A stretch of 11,420 nt of DNA from an uncultured Roseburia sp. (GCA_934307185.1 CAKRCJ010000049.1:1-11420), one strand, 5' to 3'; numbered from the stretch's first letter, positions 1 to 8,072 are shown. A program made the numbers and translations. The notes: generated by a model from the letters alone, not told the origin.

Positions 1-69
1 CCACCAGGGGTTCGAACCCTGGACACCCTGATTAAGAGTCAGGTGCTCTGCCAGCTGAGCTAGTGGCGC
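1..69 (-). tRNA. tRNA-Lys (anticodon CUU), 3' end cut by window edge
   Basis: Read on the minus strand, the sequence folds as a tRNA. The 5' acceptor strand GCGCCAC begins at 69, followed by TAGCTCAGCTGGCAGAGCA as D arm, an anticodon stem CCTGA/TCAGG enclosing loop CTCTTAA, and a T arm CAGGG-TTCGAAC-CCCTG. The anticodon CTT reads lysine AAG codons. The 3' acceptor strand is present only as GTGG; the last three paired bases and the discriminator lie outside the window. All visible stems pair correctly, so the gene appears intact apart from the edge. Confidence 0.96.
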
Positions 70-90
70 ATATCTTTGACGACGAAAATT

Positions 91-119
91 ATTATATAAT
101 ATATTTTTTAGAAATGCAA
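91..119 (-). promoter_or_regulatory. Candidate promoter for tRNA-Lys
   Basis: On the minus strand a perfect -10 hexamer TATAAT (96-91) lies 17 bases after TTGCAT (119-114), a weak -35 matching TTGACA mainly in its first three bases. The predicted start near 84 would leave a precursor leader of about 15 bases before the tRNA 5' end at 69. The surrounding DNA is very AT-rich, so chance matches are common. The assignment rests on the exact -10, the exact spacing and the position. Confidence 0.5.
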
Positions 120-198
120 CAATTTTTTTATAAAATATTTAATATTTTTTGTTTTTATGTTATTTTATAGATAATTATTGATATTTAAGGAGGCTTTT

Positions 199-1425
199 AT
201 GCGCGTCGACGAACGATTATTAAAATATGTTTCTTACTGGACGACATCCGATGAAGAATGCCGCCAGATTCCTTCTTCCGAACGTCAGTTTGAATTAGGT
301 AAAGTATTGGCAGAGGAATTAAAAAATATGGGAATTGAAAAAGTCATTCTGACAGACCACTGTTATGTTTACGGACTGCTTCCTGCCACTAAAGGCTATG
401 AAAACAAGGCGGCAGTCGGATTTATCTCCCATATGGACACCGCCCCGGATTTTTCCGGCAAGGATGTAAAACCACAGATTATTCCAGACTATGATGGAGG
501 CGATATCCTATTAAAAGGAAGCGGTGAATACTTAAAAGTATCTGATTTTCCTTCTTTAAAAACCTTAAAAGGACGCACTTTAATCACTACCGATGGAACG
601 ACACTTCTTGGTGCTGACGATAAAGCCGGTGTTGCAGAAATTATGACAGCAGTGGAACAGATTATCGCAGAAAACATTCCTCATGGGGACATCTGGATTG
701 GCTTTACCCCGGACGAAGAGGTTGGATGTGGTGCAGATTTATTTGACCTCGATTATTTTAAAGCAAAATTTGCTTATACCGTCGATGGTGATTACGAAGG
801 CGAAGTTGCCTATGAAAACTTTAACGCCGCAAGCGCTTCTTTTGATATAAAGGGTGTTAACGTGCATCCTGGAGAAGCCAAAGATATTATGGTAAACGCC
901 GCACTTGTCGGCTGCGAAATCCAGTCCATGCTTCCTGAAATGGAAACTCCGGCTCACACGGAAGACCGTGAGGGCTTTTATCATCTTATCAATTTTAATG
1001 GAGACATTGCACACGCAAAGGCAGATTACATTGTCCGTGACCACAGCAAGGAAATATTTGAAAAACGTCTTACTACATTAAAAAATATCGAACAGGCTAT
1101 GAATGAAAAATATGGTGCCGGTACTGTAACACTTTCTATCCAGTATTCTTACAACAATATGTTGGAAATTATAGAAAAACATCCATATGTTGTAGAAATT
1201 GCAAAAAAAGCAATTGAAAATGTTGGATTAGAACCACTTTCCCGCCCTGTGCGTGGTGGTACAGATGGTGCAAGATTAAGCTTTATGGGTTTGCCTTGCC
1301 CGAACCTTGGAACTGGCGGCTATGGTTTCCACGGACCGTTTGAGCATATCAGTATTGAAGGAATGAACACTGCTGTTTCCGTTATTAAAGAAATCGTAAA
1401 AATAACTTCCGAAAAAGAATATTAA
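199..1425 (+). CDS. pepT: Peptidase T (tripeptide aminopeptidase), M20B
   Basis: Cytoplasmic di-zinc aminopeptidase that removes the N-terminal residue from tripeptides and so recycles peptide nitrogen. The 408-residue length equals that of classical PepT. The metal and catalytic residues expected of M20 peptidases are visible: H78-x-D80 in HMDTAPD, D140 in LLGADDKAG, E173-E174 in TPDEEVG, D196 in TVDGD, and H378 in the C-terminal GGYGFHGPFE segment. H223 in NVHPGEAK falls in the lid/dimerisation domain, which interrupts the catalytic domain. I chose the ATG at 199 because AAGGAGG lies at 187-193; an in-frame TTG at 178 has no such site and adds residues absent from the family. The gene stands alone, divergent from tRNA-Lys and convergent with the next gene. 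I found no convincing promoter in the AT-rich upstream DNA. The call is firm. Confidence 0.97.
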   Translation: MRVDERLLKYVSYWTTSDEECRQIPSSERQFELGKVLAEELKNMGIEKVILTDHCYVYGLLPATKGYENKAAVGFISHMDTAPDFSGKDVKPQIIPDYDGGDILLKGSGEYLKVSDFPSLKTLKGRTLITTDGTTLLGADDKAGVAEIMTAVEQIIAENIPHGDIWIGFTPDEEVGCGADLFDLDYFKAKFAYTVDGDYEGEVAYENFNAASASFDIKGVNVHPGEAKDIMVNAALVGCEIQSMLPEMETPAHTEDREGFYHLINFNGDIAHAKADYIVRDHSKEIFEKRLTTLKNIEQAMNEKYGAGTVTLSIQYSYNNMLEIIEKHPYVVEIAKKAIENVGLEPLSRPVRGGTDGARLSFMGLPCPNLGTGGYGFHGPFEHISIEGMNTAVSVIKEIVKITSEKEY

Positions 1426-1460
1426 AAAAGCTCTCTGCAGCAAACAAAATAAGTTCCTGA

Positions 1461-1510
1461 ACAAAAGAAACGCCAGAACCGGCATTTGCCGGAACGGGCG
1501 TTTCTTTTTG
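1461..1510. terminator. Bidirectional intrinsic terminator between convergent genes
   Basis: A long inverted repeat has outer arms AAAAGAAACGCC and GGGCGTTTCTTTTT and an inner hairpin CCGGCATTTGCCGG. On the plus strand the stem runs into a T5 tract; on the minus strand the complementary A-rich arm supplies TTTCTTTT. It starts about 35 bases past the pepT stop and about 55 bases past the stop of the convergent membrane-protein gene, so it can serve both. Confidence 0.9.
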
Positions 1511-1562
1511 TTTGGGAATTTATTTTACAATCCCTGCTTTCTTCTTAAATATTTTTAATGAA

Positions 1563-2687
1563 TTACAGATTTGCAATCAATGCTGCGATTTCTTCCGGAG
1601 TCATTACCTTATTCGGGTCTGATAAATCCGGCATCGGTGGTTTCTCCTCCTCAACCACTTCATCTTCCGGTGGAATTTTCTCCACAGGAATACTGTCTTC
1701 CGGCGTATTATCCGGTGCAGCATCTATCTCCGGCATTGTATCTACAATTGGCTCATCTCCAAATCCAAGCTCGATATCGGTATCTTCCATTGGTTCGTCT
1801 AACTGTAACTCTGTATCTGCAATCGGCTCGTCCTCAATTACAGGCTCCGGTTCTGCGGCTGGTGCTTCTTCCATCACTGGTTCCGGTTCTGCTGCCGGCT
1901 CTTCTTTTATCACTGGCTCCGGTTCTACAACAGGCTCTGCGGCTGGTTTTTCTTCCACTGTTCTTCGTTCCACAAAAGCATGTGCAGAAATATCTGCCAT
2001 CTTATCCTGAATACGCTCTAGCTTATACTCTAATTTATTATCCAGATTACTTATATTATCCACATTCTGTTTTATGGACTGCTGCAATCTGTTTAATTCG
2101 TCTAAAATCTTATTCTGGGTATTTATAATATCCTGCACATACTGTTTATCCTGTGCCTGCGCTGCCTGCTGCTGTCCGTTTTCAGATAAAACAGCCTCCA
2201 ATGCTACCATCTTTTCTATGATTTTATCATTGGAATTCATAAGTGCATCTGAATTTTCCTTACTTCTTCCGATTGTCACTTTGGCAACTGCTTTCTGCGC
2301 ATGGATAATTTCTTCCGTGTTCAGCTTTTCTGTGCGGTTACCATCTTCAATCAATTCATATAAATCTTCAAATGCTTTTCTTAAAAGAACATAGGTTGCT
2401 TTTTCTGTCTTTGAAAGATTCTCGTACTGTTCCGCTTTCTGTGCCTGATTTTCTTTTATCTCTGAAGTTACAGACTCTATCGCAAAATAAACTGCCACCA
2501 GCAATAATACTGTGACTGTTGCCATAATCAGAAAATTCTGTGGCATATTAATCATAACGTAGACATCTTCCATAACTAAAACTACAGAGATAAGAATAGC
2601 AATTACCAGCTTTAACTGACGATTATTATTTTTCTTCTTTTCTTTTTTCTCTTTCTTATTCTCGTCCTTCTTCTCTTTCTCTTCCAT
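1563..2687 (-). CDS. Two-helix membrane protein with coiled coil, acidic PEPV-like repeats and EIAALIA tail
   Basis: I do not recognise a named family. The 374-residue protein starts with a highly charged Lys/Glu segment (1-24), then two hydrophobic helices (about 25-47 and 52-71) joined by a short turn. Both termini are therefore predicted on the same side, probably the cytoplasm. Residues about 72-235 are rich in Gln, Lys, Glu and Asn with heptad-like spacing, suggesting a coiled coil. Residues 246-350 are a disordered, strongly acidic Pro/Glu/Ala region with imperfect repeats containing PAAEPEPV. The last residues read MTPEEIAALIANL, a helical peptide reminiscent of the LSQEEIDALL docking peptides at the N termini of FliM/FliY. 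ATG 2687 is preceded by AGGAGG; the in-frame extension to 2723 is not needed. No clear terminator separates it from the upstream M20 gene, so it could be co-transcribed, although a weak promoter pair (TTGCCT, 17 bases, TATAGC) lies between them. Possible roles include a scaffold or envelope/chemotaxis-associated protein; this is a guess. Confidence 0.85.
   Translation of the reverse strand: MEEKEKKDENKKEKKEKKKNNNRQLKLVIAILISVVLVMEDVYVMINMPQNFLIMATVTVLLLVAVYFAIESVTSEIKENQAQKAEQYENLSKTEKATYVLLRKAFEDLYELIEDGNRTEKLNTEEIIHAQKAVAKVTIGRSKENSDALMNSNDKIIEKMVALEAVLSENGQQQAAQAQDKQYVQDIINTQNKILDELNRLQQSIKQNVDNISNLDNKLEYKLERIQDKMADISAHAFVERRTVEEKPAAEPVVEPEPVIKEEPAAEPEPVMEEAPAAEPEPVIEDEPIADTELQLDEPMEDTDIELGFGDEPIVDTMPEIDAAPDNTPEDSIPVEKIPPEDEVVEEEKPPMPDLSDPNKVMTPEEIAALIANL
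1815..1952 (-). repeat. Imperfect coding tandem repeat (PAAEPEPV units)
   Basis: Within the membrane-protein gene, codons 246-291 encode about three imperfect copies of a unit close to EEPAAEPEPV(I/M), 11 to 17 residues each. On the plus strand this shows as recurring GGCTCCGGTTCT or GGTTCCGGTTCT blocks. Such repeats can change copy number by slippage; here units differ in length by whole codons, so the frame is kept. Confidence 0.8.
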
Positions 2688-2785
2688 AAGAACTACCTCC
2701 TGCCGAGTTGTCTTCCCTGACACCCTGTAACTAAGTTATATTTTACCATATATTTTTCGAGATAGCTATAGAAATACATGCATGT

Positions 2786-3895
2786 TCAGGCAAAAATAAG
2801 TTCAGATATTAAAACTGCCCCATTATAAAGGTCTGCTTTCGTCGTATATTCTTTTGTGGAATGTACCTGATACATTCCACAGGATAAGACAAGCCCTTCT
2901 ATTCCGTTTTTTGCAAAGCTGTTATTATCACTTCCGCCAAAGGTGCTTGTTATTTCTCCCGGCAGTCCAAGCTTTTTGCATGCTGTTTTAAATTTTAGGA
3001 CAGCCCTGCTTTCTTCCGGTGTTTCATATGCTTTCAAATGTATTTTGTATACAAACTCTGCCTTCGCACCTGCTTTATTTGCTTCCTCTGCAAAGATTTC
3101 TTCTGTTTTTTTCACATATTCCAATGCTTTTTCGTGATTATAGCTTCTTATTTCGCCTGTAACTGTGCAGCTTTCAGGAACAATATTCGTTGCCATGCCG
3201 CCTGTAATTGTTCCTATATTAAATGTAGTTTCTTCGTCTACATGCCCCATATTAAGTCTGCTTACCGCTTTTGCGGCAACACTAATTGCATGTATTCCAC
3301 GTTCCGGTTCAAATCCGGCGTGTGCTGCCTTTCCTTTTACTGCTGCTTCAATCGAAATAATGGAAGGCGCCCTGTTTGCGGCACTTCCCACCGGACCGGA
3401 CAAATCAAGTACATATGCCTGCTTCGCTTCTGTCTTGGAATAGTCAAATACATCCGAGCCTTTCACATACAATTCCTCACCAATTGTAAACAGTATTTCT
3501 ATTTTTCCATGAGGTTTTCCACTTGAAAGAACAAGTTGTACACCATACAGGATTTCTAGAATTCCGCTGATGTCATCTGCTCCAAGTACCGTGTTTTCAT
3601 CTGAATGAATTTTTCCGTCTGCAGCTTCGATTGCTTTTTTTCCGCATCCCGGCTCAACAACATCCATATGTGCACAGAAAATGACAGGCTCCAAATCAGA
3701 ATTCCCCTCATAGCTTGCATAGATATTTCCGGTGTCTCCACCATAAAATGAGCCTGCATTATCCTCTGTCACCGCAAATCCCATTTTTTTCAATCGCTCT
3801 ATTAACCAGTCTGCTGTTTTTCTCTCATGAAAGCTCACCGAGTCAAATGATACCAGTTGTTTAAAATCTTTTACTATTTCTTCTTTCCACGACAT
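2786..3895 (-). CDS. PepT-like M20 metallopeptidase / amidohydrolase
   Basis: A 369-residue cytoplasmic di-metal hydrolase of the M20 family, closer in motif layout to PepT-like peptidases than to carboxypeptidase or amidohydrolase branches. Visible residues are H76-x-D78 (HMDVV), D107 in LGADDISG, E140-E141 in TIGEEL, D164 in LDLSGPVG, and H345 in the C-terminal HSTKEY segment. The lid domain includes KAAHAGFEPERG. The ATG at 3895 is used because GAGGG lies just upstream and earlier in-frame codons overlap the ATPase gene. It is the last member of the transporter operon, 13 bases after the ATPase stop. In this setting a likely job is trimming an imported cysteine-containing peptide or deacylating a modified amino acid; which one cannot be told from sequence. 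It is a second M20 enzyme in this window, clearly diverged from pepT. Confidence 0.92.
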   Translation of the reverse strand: MSWKEEIVKDFKQLVSFDSVSFHERKTADWLIERLKKMGFAVTEDNAGSFYGGDTGNIYASYEGNSDLEPVIFCAHMDVVEPGCGKKAIEAADGKIHSDENTVLGADDISGILEILYGVQLVLSSGKPHGKIEILFTIGEELYVKGSDVFDYSKTEAKQAYVLDLSGPVGSAANRAPSIISIEAAVKGKAAHAGFEPERGIHAISVAAKAVSRLNMGHVDEETTFNIGTITGGMATNIVPESCTVTGEIRSYNHEKALEYVKKTEEIFAEEANKAGAKAEFVYKIHLKAYETPEESRAVLKFKTACKKLGLPGEITSTFGGSDNNSFAKNGIEGLVLSCGMYQVHSTKEYTTKADLYNGAVLISELIFA

Positions 3896-3908
3896 CTTTT
3901 TTCCCTCA

Positions 3909-4664
3909 TTAAATAACATACTCCGGCTCGTTAAGAAGCTGCATTTTGCGTAAGAACTCTTTGGTTCGCTCATTTTTGGGATTGGTGAATACTTCTTTTG
4001 GTGTGCCATATTCCACAACATGGCCTCCATCTAAAAATATAACTTTGTTCGCCACATGTCGTACAAAATTCATTTCATGCGATACCAATAACATTGTATG
4101 ACCTTCTGCCGCTACATTTTTGATTGTCTCTAAAACTTCACCTACAAGCTCCGGGTCAAGTGCCGAGGTAGGTTCATCTAATAAAAGAAGCTCCGGTTTT
4201 AATGCAAGCGCCCTTGCAATCGCAACACGCTGCTGCTGCCCGCCGGATAAGTGTTTCGGATAATGATTTGCCCACTGTGCCATTCCGACGCGCTCTAGCT
4301 CTTTTAACGCAATCTCTTTTGCTTCTGCCTTACTCTTTTTCTGGACAACAATAAGACCTTCCATCACATTTTCAAGTGCTGTTTTTTTGTCAAATAAATA
4401 AAATCTCTGAAATACCATTCCGGTACTTTTCCGAAATTCCAGACTGTCTTTATGTTTTTTGGATAAATCAATTGTCTTACCGTAGAAAACGGCTTCCCCT
4501 TCCTCCGGAATTTCCAACTGATTGATACATCTTAACAATGTGGATTTTCCTGTGCCGGAAGGTCCGATAATTCCCACGACATCACCTTTTTCTATTTTCA
4601 GTTGAATTTTATCTAACACTTTATTGTCATGAAAGCTTTTGGAAAGGTTTTTTATTTCAAGCAT
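3909..4664 (-). CDS. Amino-acid ABC transporter ATP-binding protein (GlnQ/TcyN-like)
   Basis: ATPase subunit of a polar amino-acid uptake system. In 251 residues it shows Walker A GPSGTGKST (34-42), Q-loop Gln86 in MVFQRF, signature LSGGQQQR (139-146), Walker B LLLLDEP (159-165) with the D-loop SALD, and switch His196 in LLVSHEM. Every nucleotide-binding motif is intact. It starts two bases after the permease stop, and its ribosome binding site GAGGGG lies inside the permease 3' end, so the two are probably translationally coupled. It should sit on the cytoplasmic face and dimerise with two permease subunits. The substrate is not readable from an ATPase; cystine or a related sulfur compound is inferred from the operon. 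Confidence 0.96.
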   Translation of the reverse strand: MLEIKNLSKSFHDNKVLDKIQLKIEKGDVVGIIGPSGTGKSTLLRCINQLEIPEEGEAVFYGKTIDLSKKHKDSLEFRKSTGMVFQRFYLFDKKTALENVMEGLIVVQKKSKAEAKEIALKELERVGMAQWANHYPKHLSGGQQQRVAIARALALKPELLLLDEPTSALDPELVGEVLETIKNVAAEGHTMLLVSHEMNFVRHVANKVIFLDGGHVVEYGTPKEVFTNPKNERTKEFLRKMQLLNEPEYVI

Positions 4665-4666
4665 TT

Positions 4667-5410
4667 TTATACCCCTCTGTCATCCTCTAAAATTTCTACT
4701 TTTGCTACCTGGTCCGGAATTTGCATTTTTTTCTCAATCAGTTTTATTCCCTGTTCAACAACGAAGGTAATTGCCCAGTAAATAATTGCAAGTGAAACAT
4801 ATACCTCAAAGTAACGGTATGTCCTGCCTCCGATAATTTTTCCCTGTGCAGTCATCTCTACAACAGCACATACAAAGGCAAGCGATGTTCCTTTAATCAG
4901 TCCGATAAAGGAATTTCCAAGTCCCGGCAATGCAACACCTATCATTTCAGGAAAAATAATTCTACGGAAGGTCTGGAAATAAGTCATTCCGATTGCACTT
5001 GCCGCCTCAATCTGTCCCACATCCACAGAAGCAAGCGCCCCGCGGAAAATCTCTGCAATGTACGCTGACTCGTTAATGGAAAGCGCAATAATGGCATACA
5101 CGAACCCTGATGTTGTCGAGCTGTGATACTCCCAGCCATTCTGCTGGTAAATATACTTAGTTATCATCGGAATTCCAAAGTATGCAATATACAATTGCAC
5201 TATAATCGGTGTTCCCCGGATTAATGATATGTACACACCTGCAATCTGTTTTAAAACAGGAATATTCTTTGTTTTGATAAGTGCAAGAAGCATTCCGACT
5301 ATTAATGCAATAATCATTGAGCTTACTGCCAGAACTAATGTTGTCGGAAGATATTTTAAAATCTCCGGAAGCTGGTTTAATACCGCTCCAAAATCAAATA
5401 ACTTTGCCAT
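4667..5410 (-). CDS. Amino-acid ABC transporter permease (HisM/TcyB-type)
   Basis: A 247-residue integral membrane subunit of the His/Glu/Gln/Arg/Opine permease type. The N-terminal region (about 18-46) contains PTTLVLAVSSMIIALIVGM, the usual first helix of the family, followed by YISLIRGTPIIVQLY and further helices near 103-120, 155-185 and 203-222. The cytoplasmic EAA coupling loop lies around residues 132-150 (GQIEAASAIGMTYFQTFRRI) and contacts the ATPase. Start ATG 5410 follows a GGAGA site. Only one permease gene is present, so the channel would be a homodimer. It lies 32 bases downstream of the acetyltransferase gene in the same operon. Confidence 0.95.
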   Translation of the reverse strand: MAKLFDFGAVLNQLPEILKYLPTTLVLAVSSMIIALIVGMLLALIKTKNIPVLKQIAGVYISLIRGTPIIVQLYIAYFGIPMITKYIYQQNGWEYHSSTTSGFVYAIIALSINESAYIAEIFRGALASVDVGQIEAASAIGMTYFQTFRRIIFPEMIGVALPGLGNSFIGLIKGTSLAFVCAVVEMTAQGKIIGGRTYRYFEVYVSLAIIYWAITFVVEQGIKLIEKKMQIPDQVAKVEILEDDRGV

Positions 5411-5442
5411 CGTTTTTTCTCCGTCTGCTGCTTAATCGCTTT

Positions 5443-5871
5443 TTATAAATCTTTTGAAGTCATAATACACACAAATTCGCCTCCACCGGAACGTGTGGAA
5501 AAATCCGGTGTGTATCCTAACTTTTCGTAAAAGCCGAGCGCTTTCTCCCTTGAATTAATGTATATTTTTTTTACACCTTTATCAGAAAGAAGCTGCTCTG
5601 CGGCTTTTATTCCAAGTGCGCCATAATGTCTGCCACGGTATTCCTCAAGCGTTGCGACGCGCTCAATATGTCCATTATTGTTTTCATCAATTCTTACTCT
5701 GCAGGTCGATACCGGAAATCCATTTTCATGAACTAATATGTAATCACTGTCCTTTGTGTCATCTGCGAATTCTCCTTCCAGAGGAATTTTAAAACCAACA
5801 CACATTGCCTGTATTCTTATATAATGAACGCCTGCTCTCTGCCATTCTTCGGTTGCGTGTACTGCTTCCAT
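5443..5871 (-). CDS. GNAT-family N-acetyltransferase
   Basis: A small cytoplasmic acetyl-CoA-dependent N-acetyltransferase of 142 residues. The acetyl-CoA pyrophosphate loop is visible as R79-GRHYGA in EEYRGRHYGALGI, followed by a helix. The C-terminal ALGFYEKLGY (111-120) is the usual motif B tail. I prefer ATG 5871 because AAGGAG stands 11 bases upstream. An ATG eight codons earlier (5895) is closely linked to the preceding stop (5899) but has no good ribosome binding site; both starts keep the domain whole. It is embedded between the second GST-like gene and the permease. In Bacillus sulfur-salvage operons a GNAT acetylates S-modified cysteines before cleavage, and the same role is a reasonable inference here. 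The acceptor is unknown. Confidence 0.9.
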   Translation of the reverse strand: MEAVHATEEWQRAGVHYIRIQAMCVGFKIPLEGEFADDTKDSDYILVHENGFPVSTCRVRIDENNNGHIERVATLEEYRGRHYGALGIKAAEQLLSDKGVKKIYINSREKALGFYEKLGYTPDFSTRSGGGEFVCIMTSKDL

Positions 5872-5898
5872 ACTATTTTTTGCTCCTTGCTGCATTTT

Positions 5899-6957
5899 TT
5901 ATTTGAAAGGTTTATAAAAATCATTTGGAACCTTCAGTTTGTTTGCCGGGTCTTTGCTTAAGCTCTCTCTGCCGGTCGGTGTTTTCCAGATTGCGTCAAA
6001 ATCTGTATCTGGAATTACAATGTCATAATAGGTAGACTCCCAGTAATCCGGGTCTGCTTTGCTTAAATCCACACTTGCCGCAAAATCTTTAAAGTAAGTA
6101 TTGTGGTAAAATGCCGGTATCTGATATAAGTCTCTTGCATAGCCCCAGAGGTTTTTGTAATCGACAAGACGTTTTTTGCATGGTCCGATATTTCTTGAAT
6201 AAGCAACATCAAATCTTGCGAGTGTGACATATAATCTGATATCGCTGTCTGTCACATAGTCCCCAAATAAAAATCTCCGGTTTTCCAGTCTCTCTTCCAT
6301 CGCATCAAGCCCTGCAAAGAAGGTTTCATATGCATCTGAAAATGCCTGTAAGGTCTGTGCAAACTGCGCTCTGTAAACAGCGTTATTTACATTTTCAAAT
6401 AACCACCAGTTCAACTTATCAATTTCTTCCCGAAGCTCTTTTGGGTAAAGGTCCGGTGCATCCTTCTTCTGAAATGGTTTAAAATCTACCTCCAGATAGT
6501 TTGTCAGTCTGTGGTAATCGTTATTAACCACTTTTTTCTCTTTGTAATCCACAAATGCCGGAACAGTTGCGCGTCCGGTATATTCCGGGTCTGCGTTGTA
6601 GTACAGCTCACTTAAAAACTGTGCTCCGGTCTCCTTATTAATATGATTTGGTGAATTTAAGAATTCCCAGCCTAACGGTTTTTCGTAGGCATCATCATCC
6701 CAGCCTACGATTTCTACTTTAATGGCATCCTGTAAGCCGAGCAGTTCTCTTGTAATGGATGCCCTGTTCGACCAATGGCATCCTTTCGCCCAAAATAAAA
6801 TGTATCTGTCTTTTTCTACCGGATTTTCTCCCGGTCCAAAGCCTTTTGTAAAATGGTTTGGCTGTCTGTGGAAATTTCCATATTTATCAACTTCGCTCAC
6901 GGTTTCTGTCGGACGGACTCTTATCTGTCTTCCATTTACTTCTATATATTCTGCCAT
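5899..6957 (-). CDS. Xi-class glutathione transferase / glutathionyl-hydroquinone reductase homologue, copy 2
   Basis: 352 residues, near the family's usual size of about 330. The family (YqjG, PcpF, ECM4) uses one cysteine to reduce glutathionyl-hydroquinones, releasing hydroquinone and disulfide. The N-terminal thioredoxin-like domain carries Cys60 in GCHWSNR, aligning with the catalytic CPWAHR of YqjG (Pro replaced by His, Trp62 kept). Further along are the cis-Pro segment TVPAF (Pro133) and a thiol-ligand loop NNDYHRL. The helical C-terminal domain holds FGDYVTDSDIRLY and DYKNLWGYARDLYQIP, the Xi-class hallmarks. ATG 6957 follows AGGAGG. It lies 86 AT-rich bases downstream of its paralogue, in which I see no promoter or hairpin. 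The physiological thiol substrate is uncertain because many relatives lack glutathione synthesis. Confidence 0.93.
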   Translation of the reverse strand: MAEYIEVNGRQIRVRPTETVSEVDKYGNFHRQPNHFTKGFGPGENPVEKDRYILFWAKGCHWSNRASITRELLGLQDAIKVEIVGWDDDAYEKPLGWEFLNSPNHINKETGAQFLSELYYNADPEYTGRATVPAFVDYKEKKVVNNDYHRLTNYLEVDFKPFQKKDAPDLYPKELREEIDKLNWWLFENVNNAVYRAQFAQTLQAFSDAYETFFAGLDAMEERLENRRFLFGDYVTDSDIRLYVTLARFDVAYSRNIGPCKKRLVDYKNLWGYARDLYQIPAFYHNTYFKDFAASVDLSKADPDYWESTYYDIVIPDTDFDAIWKTPTGRESLSKDPANKLKVPNDFYKPFK

Positions 6958-7043
6958 TGTATGCCTCCTGTATGTTCTTTTTTCGATTTTTATATATTAA
7001 TTTACGATTTAATTTTTTAGTTCTGTCTTGATATTATGGCGTT

Positions 7044-8072
7044 TTATTTGTTTATCTTTAATTTATTGCCAGGGTCACTGCTTAAGTGCGCTCTATTTGC
7101 CGGCGCACCCCAGTATGCGTCAAAATTAATTTCGTCTAAAAATCTTGCATTGAAGGTTTCCATCAGATGTCCCGCTTTTTTATTGGATGGATTTGCAAAA
7201 TCTTTGAAGTATGTATTATTTTTAAATGCCGGAATTTGATATAAGTCTCTCGCATAGCCCCAGAGGTTCTTATAATCGATAAGTCTCTTTTTTGTATGGC
7301 CTAACTGGAACGCATAACGGATATCCAGTCTTGCAAGTGTGACATATAATCTTACGTCACTGTCTGTCACATAATCTCCAAACAGAAATCTCCGGTTTTC
7401 CAGTCTTTCCTCCAAAATATCAAGTGCTGCGTAAAAGGCATTGTAGGCATCCCAGAAGGCTTCCTTGGAACGGGCAAAAGCTGTTTTATATACGCCGTTA
7501 TTTACATTGTGGAATAACCAGATATTTAATTTATCAATTTCTTCCCTTAGCTCTTCCGGGTAAAGGTCTGGTGCATTTTCTCCCTGTAATTCCCTGAAAT
7601 CAACCTCCAGATAATTTGTAAGCCTATGGTAATCATTATTGACTACTTTTCCGGTCTGCACATCAATAAGTGCCGGTACTGTTGTTCTTCCGGTATATTC
7701 ATCATCCGCTTTATAATACGCTTCACTTAAAAACTGAATATTTAAAACAGGGTCAACGTTGTCTTTATCATAAACAAATTCCCAGCCAAGATTTTTTTCA
7801 TGTGGTGCATGTTCTACCATATTTACACTGATTGCGTCCTCAAGACCTAACAGCTCCCTGACAATGGAAGCCCGGTTTGACCAGTGGCATAATTTTGCCC
7901 ATACGAGACGGTATCTTCCCTTCTCTACCGGATTTTCCCCCGGTCCGAAGCCCTTTGTAAAATGATTTGGCTGTCTGTGGAAATATCCGTTTTCATCTAC
8001 TTCTGATACTGTTTCTACCGGACGTACTCTTATTTTTCTTCCATTTACTACTTCATAATCAAATTCTGCCAT
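7044..8072 (-). CDS. Xi-class glutathione transferase / glutathionyl-hydroquinone reductase homologue, copy 1
   Basis: 342 residues and plainly a tandem paralogue of the gene at 5899-6957: long stretches match, including FHRQPNHFTKGFGPGENPVE, VVNNDYHRLTNYLEVDF and LENRRFLFGDYVTDSD. Catalytic Cys62 sits in LCHWSNR, and the TVPAL cis-Pro is residue 133. The copies diverge around residues 80-115 and at the C terminus, where this one lacks the longer tail of copy 2. These regions lie after the active-site helix and at the end, so substrate preference or dimer packing may differ. ATG 8072 follows GGAGG. The gene begins 34 bases after the binding-protein stop, which suggests that substrate capture and thiol chemistry are expressed together. 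Confidence 0.93.
   Translation of the reverse strand: MAEFDYEVVNGRKIRVRPVETVSEVDENGYFHRQPNHFTKGFGPGENPVEKGRYRLVWAKLCHWSNRASIVRELLGLEDAISVNMVEHAPHEKNLGWEFVYDKDNVDPVLNIQFLSEAYYKADDEYTGRTTVPALIDVQTGKVVNNDYHRLTNYLEVDFRELQGENAPDLYPEELREEIDKLNIWLFHNVNNGVYKTAFARSKEAFWDAYNAFYAALDILEERLENRRFLFGDYVTDSDVRLYVTLARLDIRYAFQLGHTKKRLIDYKNLWGYARDLYQIPAFKNNTYFKDFANPSNKKAGHLMETFNARFLDEINFDAYWGAPANRAHLSSDPGNKLKINK

Noticed and set aside
75..100. Plus-strand TTGACG with TATAAT as a pepT promoter
   Set aside because: The spacing is only about 13 bases, too short for a vegetative-sigma promoter; the same TATAAT-like DNA fits better as the minus-strand tRNA -10.
1558..2128. Plus-strand Ser/Gly-rich and Leu/Pro-rich frames opposite the acidic repeat protein
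   Set aside because: They are antisense shadows of the repeat region; the minus-strand frame has a ribosome binding site, membrane helices and a sensible C terminus.
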